Shown here one piece after another: positions 59,224-64,000 of a DNA stretch of 64,000 bases. This DNA is from Microbacterium sp. SORGH_AS_0428 (lineage in GTDB: Bacteria > Actinomycetota > Actinomycetes > Actinomycetales > Microbacteriaceae). The stretch's first letter is position 1. The number at the start of each line of letters is the position of its first letter. The stretch spans positions 2,666,001 to 2,730,000 of the forward strand of contig NZ_JAVIZT010000001.1 of the NCBI RefSeq assembly GCF_031453615.1. Direction: 5' to 3'. The translations under genes were made by a program, and so were the position numbers. The notes beneath the pieces were generated by a model. That model was not told the DNA's origin. It was given only the letters and a program-made list of their open reading frames with translations, and did no database searches.

Positions 59224-61362
59224 GTGGCTCAGAGCATCCTCATCACGTCCGCGGAAGGTCATTCGGGAAAGTCCACGATCGCATTGGGAGTGCTCGAAGC
59301 GCTCAGCCATGCGACCGCGCGTGTGGGCGTCTTCCGTCCCATCGCCCGTTCGACGACGGAGCGCGACTACGTGCTGGAGATGCTGCTCGACCACGACGGC
59401 GTAGACCTCGCCTACGACGACTGCATCGGCGTCGGCTACGACGACATGCACGCCGACCCGGATGCGGCCCTCGCGCGCATCGTGGAGCGGTACAAGACCG
59501 TCGAGGCGCAGTGCGACGCGGTCGTCATCCTCGGCAGTGACTACACCGATGTGGGCAGCCCCGCCGAACTCGGATACAACGCCCGCATCGCCGCGAACCT
59601 CGGCGCCCCCGTGCTCCTGGTCGTCGGCGGTCGCGCCCAGCAGGGCCAGAGCGAGCAGCTCGGAACGAGCGATCCGCGCACGCCGGCCGACATCGCCCAG
59701 ATCGCGAAGCTCTCGGTCGGCGAGCTGCGCCAGGCGCGTGCGGAGCTGTTCGCCGTGGTCGCCACCCGCGTCGACCCCGCCATGCTGGACGAGACAATCG
59801 AGGCCGTCCGCGACATCGTCCCCGCTGGCATCGAGGTGCCCGTGTGGGCGCTTCCCGAGGACCGCTTCCTGGTGGCCCCGACCGTCCGCGGCGTCATGCG
59901 CTCCGTCGACGGAACGCTCGTGAAGGGCGACGAGGAGCTGCTGACCCGCGAGGTCCTCGGCGTGATCGTCGCGGCCATGAGTCCCGCCAACGTGCTCCCG
60001 CGGCTCAGCGACGGGGCCGTCGTGGTCATCCCCGCCGATCGCACCGAGGTTCTGCTCGCGACCCTGCTCGCGCACGCGTCCGGCACCTTCCCGTCGCTGT
60101 CGGCGATCGTGCTCAACGGTCCGTTCCCGCTGCCGGCCGACATCGATCGCCTGATCGACGGCCTCGGCTCGCGGCTGCCGATCATCGCGACCGACCGCGA
60201 CACCTACGACACATCCGTGCGCATCATGAACACGCGCGGCCGGCTGGCGGCCGACTCGCAGCGCTCCTACGACACCGCGCTCTCGCTGTTCGAGCGGCAC
60301 GTCGACGGCGCCGAGCTGACGCGTCTGCTGGGGCTCGCCAAGCCCACCGTCGTCACCCCCCTCATGTTCGAGTACGGGCTCGTCGAACGGGCGCGCTCGA
60401 ACCGCCGCCGCATCGTGCTGCCGGAGGGCGACGACGACCGCGTGCTGCGCGCCGCCGCCACCGTCCTCGCCCGCGGCATCGCCGACCTCATCATCCTCGG
60501 CGAGGAGGTCGAGGTCCGCTCGCGCGCTCTGGAGCTCGGCATCGACATCGCCGCGGCGCAGGTCATCAGCCCGTTCGATCCCGTCCTGGTGCAGAAGTTC
60601 GCCGAGGAGTACACGCGTCTTCGCGAGCACAAGGGCATGACGATGGCGCGCGCCGCGGACACCGTCACCGACGTCTCGTACTTCGGCACGCTCATGGTGC
60701 ACCTCGGCCTCGCCGACGGGATGGTCTCGGGCGCCGCGCACACGACGGCCCACACCATCCGGCCGGCCTTCGAGATCATCAAGACGCGTCCCGGTGTCGG
60801 CGTCGTCTCCAGCGTCTTCCTCATGGCGCTCGCCGATCGCGTGCTGGTCTACGGCGACTGCGCGGTCATCCCCGACCCGACGGCGCCGCAGCTGGCCGAC
60901 ATCGCCGTCTCCTCCGCCGAGACCGCCGACCGCTTCGGCATCGAGCCGCGCGTGGCCATGCTCTCCTACTCGACCGGCGAATCCGGCTCCGGAGCGGATG
61001 TGGAGAAGGTGCGCGAGGCGACCGTCATCGTGCGGGAGCGCGCGCCCGAGCTCCCGGTGGAGGGGCCCATCCAGTACGACGCGGCCGCGGATGCCGCCGT
61101 CGCCTCCAAGAAGATGCCGGGCTCGCCCGTCGCCGGTCGCGCCACGGTCTTCGTCTTCCCCGACCTCAACACCGGCAACAACACCTACAAGGCCGTGCAG
61201 CGCTCGGCCGGGGCGATCGCGATCGGCCCCGTCCTGCAGGGTCTGAACAAGCCCATCAACGACCTGTCGCGCGGCGCGCTGGTCGAGGACATCGTCAACA
61301 CCATCGCGATCACCGCGATCCAGGCTCAGGGCGATGAGCCCGCATCCGAAGGGAAGGCATGA
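59224..61362 (+). CDS. pta: phosphate acetyltransferase
   Basis: Long-form Pta of 712 residues that interconverts acetyl-CoA and acetyl phosphate. The N-terminal P-loop-like domain (about 1-215, SAEGHSGKSTIALGVLEAL), a DRTGG domain (about 220-340) and the catalytic PTA_PTB domain (about 375-700, RIVLPEGDDDRVLRAA, LSYSTGESGSG, PVAGRATVFVFPDLNTGNNTYKAVQRS) are all present. The GTG start follows TAGGCT by 6 bases. The stop overlaps the ackA ATG. Confidence 0.94.
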   Translation: MAQSILITSAEGHSGKSTIALGVLEALSHATARVGVFRPIARSTTERDYVLEMLLDHDGVDLAYDDCIGVGYDDMHADPDAALARIVERYKTVEAQCDAVVILGSDYTDVGSPAELGYNARIAANLGAPVLLVVGGRAQQGQSEQLGTSDPRTPADIAQIAKLSVGELRQARAELFAVVATRVDPAMLDETIEAVRDIVPAGIEVPVWALPEDRFLVAPTVRGVMRSVDGTLVKGDEELLTREVLGVIVAAMSPANVLPRLSDGAVVVIPADRTEVLLATLLAHASGTFPSLSAIVLNGPFPLPADIDRLIDGLGSRLPIIATDRDTYDTSVRIMNTRGRLAADSQRSYDTALSLFERHVDGAELTRLLGLAKPTVVTPLMFEYGLVERARSNRRRIVLPEGDDDRVLRAAATVLARGIADLIILGEEVEVRSRALELGIDIAAAQVISPFDPVLVQKFAEEYTRLREHKGMTMARAADTVTDVSYFGTLMVHLGLADGMVSGAAHTTAHTIRPAFEIIKTRPGVGVVSSVFLMALADRVLVYGDCAVIPDPTAPQLADIAVSSAETADRFGIEPRVAMLSYSTGESGSGADVEKVREATVIVRERAPELPVEGPIQYDAAADAAVASKKMPGSPVAGRATVFVFPDLNTGNNTYKAVQRSAGAIAIGPVLQGLNKPINDLSRGALVEDIVNTIAITAIQAQGDEPASEGKA

Positions 61363-62585
61363 ACGTGAGCGTCGTTCTCGTCATCAACAGTGGCTCGTCC
61401 TCGTTCAAGTACCAGCTGCTGGACGTCGAGACCGAGACGGCGCTGGCGTCCGGGCTCGTCGAGCGCATCGGCGAGGGCATGGGAGCAGCCAGCCACAAGG
61501 TGCACTTCACCGGGGTGGGAGCCGCAGCGGTCGATGCGACCTACACGCAGGAGCTGCCGATCCCCGACCACGCCGTCGGCTTCCAGGTGATGCTCGACGC
61601 CTTCGCCGAGCACGGTCCGTCGCTCACCGAGAACGCCCCGGTCGCCGTCGGGCACCGCGTCGTCCAAGGCGGCGCGCGCTTCTTCCAGCCCACGCTCATC
61701 ACCGACCTCGTCGAGATCAACATCGATGAGCTCTCGGTGCTGGCGCCGTTGCACAACCCCGGGGCGGTGCAGGGGATCCGTGCGGCGCGCGCGGCCTTCG
61801 GCGACCTGCCCCACGTCGCGGTCTTCGACACGGCCTTCCACCAGACGCTGCCGCCCGCCGCCTACACGTACGCCATCGATCGCGCCATCGCGCGCAAGCA
61901 CCGCATCCGCCGGTACGGGTTCCACGGCACGAGCCACAAGTTCGTCTCGGAGTCCGTGGCCCAGTACCTCGACCGCCCGCTGCGCAGTCTCAAGCAGATC
62001 GTGCTCCACCTCGGCAACGGCGCGTCGATCACCGCCATCGACGGTGGGCATTCGGTCGAGACGTCAATGGGGCTCACCCCGCTCGAGGGGCTCGTGATGG
62101 GCACCCGCTCGGGCGATCTGGACCCGTCGATCCTGCTCGTGCTGGCTCGACGCGAAGAGATGTCCCCGGCAGAGCTCGACGCGTTCCTGAACAAGAGCAG
62201 CGGGATGCTGGGGCTCGCCGGCGTCTCGGACATGCGCGACATCGAGGACCGCCGCGAGGCCGGTGACGGACCCGCGTCGCTCGCCTTCGACGTGTACATC
62301 CATCGCCTGCGCGCCTACATCGGCTCCTACATCGCGCAGCTCGGCGGCGTCGACGTGATCTCGTTCACGGCGGGCGTCGGCGAGAACTCTCCCCTCATCC
62401 GCGCCGCGGCGCTGGAGACGCTCGGTTTCCTCGGCGTCGAGCTGGATGCGGCCGCCAACGAGGAGCGACGCAAGGGCATCCGGACCATCTCCACCCCGGA
62501 CTCGTCGGTGACCGTGCTCGTGGTGCCCACGAACGAGGAGCTGGAGATCGCGCGGCAGGCGCTCGCCGTCGCCCGCGTCGCCTGA
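61359..62585 (+). CDS. ackA: acetate kinase
   Basis: Enzyme of 408 residues that makes ATP and acetate from acetyl phosphate. The N-terminal VLVINSGSSSFKYQLLD, VFDTAFHQTLPP, RRYGFHGTSHKFVSE, VLHLGNGASITAI and FTAGVGENSPLIR motifs are intact. ATGA overlap with pta ensures joint expression for acetate overflow or uptake. Confidence 0.95.
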   Translation: MNVSVVLVINSGSSSFKYQLLDVETETALASGLVERIGEGMGAASHKVHFTGVGAAAVDATYTQELPIPDHAVGFQVMLDAFAEHGPSLTENAPVAVGHRVVQGGARFFQPTLITDLVEINIDELSVLAPLHNPGAVQGIRAARAAFGDLPHVAVFDTAFHQTLPPAAYTYAIDRAIARKHRIRRYGFHGTSHKFVSESVAQYLDRPLRSLKQIVLHLGNGASITAIDGGHSVETSMGLTPLEGLVMGTRSGDLDPSILLVLARREEMSPAELDAFLNKSSGMLGLAGVSDMRDIEDRREAGDGPASLAFDVYIHRLRAYIGSYIAQLGGVDVISFTAGVGENSPLIRAAALETLGFLGVELDAAANEERRKGIRTISTPDSSVTVLVVPTNEELEIARQALAVARVA

Positions 62586-62658
62586 GCCCGCGACACCGAC
62601 GCGTAACCTGCCGCGACTACGCTGGGTGCGCCCGGTCGAGCGCAACTTTGGAGGCTTC

Positions 62659-63384
62659 GTGACCGACCTGCCCGATCTGTCTTCCTACGACGCCGTGCTC
62701 TTCGACCTCGACGGGGTGCTCACCCCGACGGCCGAGGTGCACATGCACGCCTGGCAGACGATGTTCGAGGAGCTGTTCGCGGCGTGGGGCATCACCCCGC
62801 CCTACACGGAGCAGGACTACTTCCTGCATCTGGACGGCAAGAAGCGTTATGACGGCGTCGCGAGCCTGCTGCGCTCGCGCGACGTCGAGGTGCCGTGGGG
62901 CGAGCCAGACGACGATCCCTCCGAGGACACCGTGTGCGGCATCGGCAACCGGAAGAACGAGGTCTTCGCCAGGGTGCTGCGCAGTGAGGGGATCGCGCCG
63001 TACCCCGGCTCCCTGCGCCTGGTCGATCAGCTCCGCGAGCGGGGCGTGCCCGTCGCCGTGGTCTCCAGCTCCAAGAACGCGGAAGAGGTGCTCGCCGCCG
63101 CGGGCATCCGCGACCGGTTCGCCGTCGTGATGGACGGCGTGGTCGCCGAGCGCGAGAACCTCGCGTCCAAGCCCGCGCCCGACGTGTTCCTCGGCGGTGC
63201 GCGGATGCTGGGGGTCGCTCCCGCCCGCAGCGCCGCCGTCGAAGACGCGCTGAGCGGCGCCGCGTCCGCCCAGGCTGCGGGTTACGCCCTCGTCGTGGGC
63301 GTCGATCGCGGCGTCGGCGCCGAGGCGCTGCGCGCCGCCGGTGCGGATGTGGTCGTCGACGACCTCGCCGCCTTCGTAGACTGA
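62659..63384 (+). CDS. HAD family beta-phosphoglucomutase-like protein
   Basis: HAD hydrolase/mutase of 241 residues. The catalytic loop VLFDLDGVLTPTAEVH has the nucleophile Asp and acid Asp; the cap domain includes YFLHLDGKKRYDGV, and later motifs are VSSSKNAEEVL, KPAPDVFLGGARMLGV and VEDALSG. Proteins of this type beside GH65 phosphorylases convert beta-glucose 1-phosphate to glucose 6-phosphate. The GTG at 62659 follows an ideal GGAGG. It lies 76 bases before the GH65 gene in the same direction. Confidence 0.88.
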   Translation: MTDLPDLSSYDAVLFDLDGVLTPTAEVHMHAWQTMFEELFAAWGITPPYTEQDYFLHLDGKKRYDGVASLLRSRDVEVPWGEPDDDPSEDTVCGIGNRKNEVFARVLRSEGIAPYPGSLRLVDQLRERGVPVAVVSSSKNAEEVLAAAGIRDRFAVVMDGVVAERENLASKPAPDVFLGGARMLGVAPARSAAVEDALSGAASAQAAGYALVVGVDRGVGAEALRAAGADVVVDDLAAFVD

Positions 63385-63460
63385 GCCGGTTCTGTCGCGA
63401 TACCCGATCGCACCTCCCTCACCCGAATCCCCGGCCGTGTCATCGGCGGAAGGCATGTTC

Positions 63461-64000
63461 ATGATCGATAGAGACCGATTCCCGGTCGACCCGTGGCGAC
63501 TCGTCGAGCGCTCGTTCGACATCGACGAGGCGGGCGTCACCGAGACGCTGTTCACCGTGGGCAACGGATATCTGGGGCTGCGGGGGAACCAGCCCGAAGG
63601 GCGCTTCGGCCACGAGCAGGGAACCTTCATCAACGGCTTCCACGAGGTGTTCCCGATCCGTCACGCCGAGCAGGCGTACGGGTTCGCCGAAGTCGGCCAG
63701 ACGATCATCAACGCCCCCGACGCCAAGGTCATGCGCGTCTACGTCGACGACGAGCCGCTCTCGTTCGATCTCGCCGAGATCCTCGAGTACGAGCGCATCC
63801 TCGACCTGCGCGATGGGGTCCTGCGTCGCCACCTGCTCTGGCGTACGCCCTCCGGCAAAGAGGTGCGCATCGACTTCGAGCGCATGGTGTCGTTCGAGGA
63901 GAAGCACCTCGCGCTGATGAGCATCGAGGTCACGGTGCTCAACGCCGACGCCCCCGTGACCATCAGCTGCCAGCTCGTGAACCGCCAGGACGGCGAGGAC
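63461..64000 (+). CDS. GH65 family disaccharide phosphorylase, 5' part
   Basis: Partial gene, cut by the window end; 180 codons are visible. MIDRDRFPVDPWRLVERSFDIDEAGVTETLFTVGNGYLGLRGN and GTFINGFHEVFPIRHAEQAYGFAEVGQTIINAP are the N-terminal beta-sandwich of GH65 (maltose, trehalose or kojibiose phosphorylase). The ATG at 63461 is better spaced from GGCGGAAGG than the ATG two codons upstream. The catalytic barrel is outside the window. With the preceding HAD protein it forms a disaccharide phosphorolysis pair. Confidence 0.87.
   Translation, partial: MIDRDRFPVDPWRLVERSFDIDEAGVTETLFTVGNGYLGLRGNQPEGRFGHEQGTFINGFHEVFPIRHAEQAYGFAEVGQTIINAPDAKVMRVYVDDEPLSFDLAEILEYERILDLRDGVLRRHLLWRTPSGKEVRIDFERMVSFEEKHLALMSIEVTVLNADAPVTISCQLVNRQDGED

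Noticed and set aside
1..64000. Mobile element, prophage, integron or CRISPR array
   Set aside because: No transposase, integrase, phage structural gene or regularly spaced repeat is visible, and composition is even across the window.

Overview
The window is a contiguous stretch of a high-GC actinobacterial chromosome, most likely from Microbacteriaceae and probably close to Microbacterium. The base composition, the mycothiol/thioredoxin-type ArsC, the Microbacteriaceae-type small protein at 49.7 kb and the many start codons placed 6-7 bases after a TANNNT hexamer (leaderless-type promoters) all point that way. No transposase, integrase, phage gene, CRISPR array or rRNA is visible. The window looks like an ordinary chromosome made of compact operons with 4-base ATGA/GTGA overlaps. 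Functional calls come from reading motifs and family features, not from searches.

Layout. 0-8 kb: a CtpE-like P-type ATPase, a DUF3105/DUF305 exported pair, a Bcr/CflA drug exporter, a PAP2 phosphatase and an NAD(P)-binding/DUF2867 protein. 8-17.5 kb: a nearly complete molybdenum cofactor and molybdate-uptake island. It has mog-moaE on the plus strand, moeZ-moeA-moaC-mobA-DUF6457-moaD on the minus strand, and a Mop-domain regulator with modABC. 18-25.5 kb: cytochrome bd oxidase (cydAB) and its exporter (cydDC), divergent from moaA, followed by a four-cysteine helix-turn-helix regulator. 26-29 kb: a lipid kinase, a zinc-ribbon protein and a CNNM/CorC-type membrane protein.

29.2-40.8 kb is the most distinctive part. 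A three-gene cell-surface operon (WxL-like protein, DUF916-like membrane-anchored protein, small sortase-substrate-like protein) ends in a lacI gene. It is followed by a YtfQ/YtfR/YtfT/YjfF-type furanose ABC transporter and a large secreted GH43 enzyme. Five 14-bp sites resembling TGTTAGCGCTAACA sit at the two promoter regions, so one LacI protein probably controls surface display, uptake and perhaps hydrolysis of a furanose-containing polysaccharide.

41-50 kb: a GH15/SMP-30/SDR operon, dps with an SDR gene, a TetR/SDR pair with a clear operator, an AraC regulator and tRNA-Ser(GGA). 50-53 kb: an arsenic locus (arsR, flavin monooxygenase, arsC) with two arsR boxes. 53-57.6 kb: a MoxR/DUF58/transglutaminase operon divergent from the signal recognition particle RNA. 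57.6-64 kb: a CoA-transferase, a long inverted repeat, pta-ackA, a beta-phosphoglucomutase-like HAD protein and the 5' part of a GH65 phosphorylase cut by the window edge.

How the parts fit: the Mo island, moaA and cytochrome bd lie together beside a Cys-rich regulator, which suggests control by oxygen or redox state, although no molybdoenzyme is encoded in the window. The carbohydrate genes (GH43/ABC, GH15/lactonase, GH65/HAD) and pta-ackA describe a plant-polysaccharide and disaccharide user with acetate overflow.
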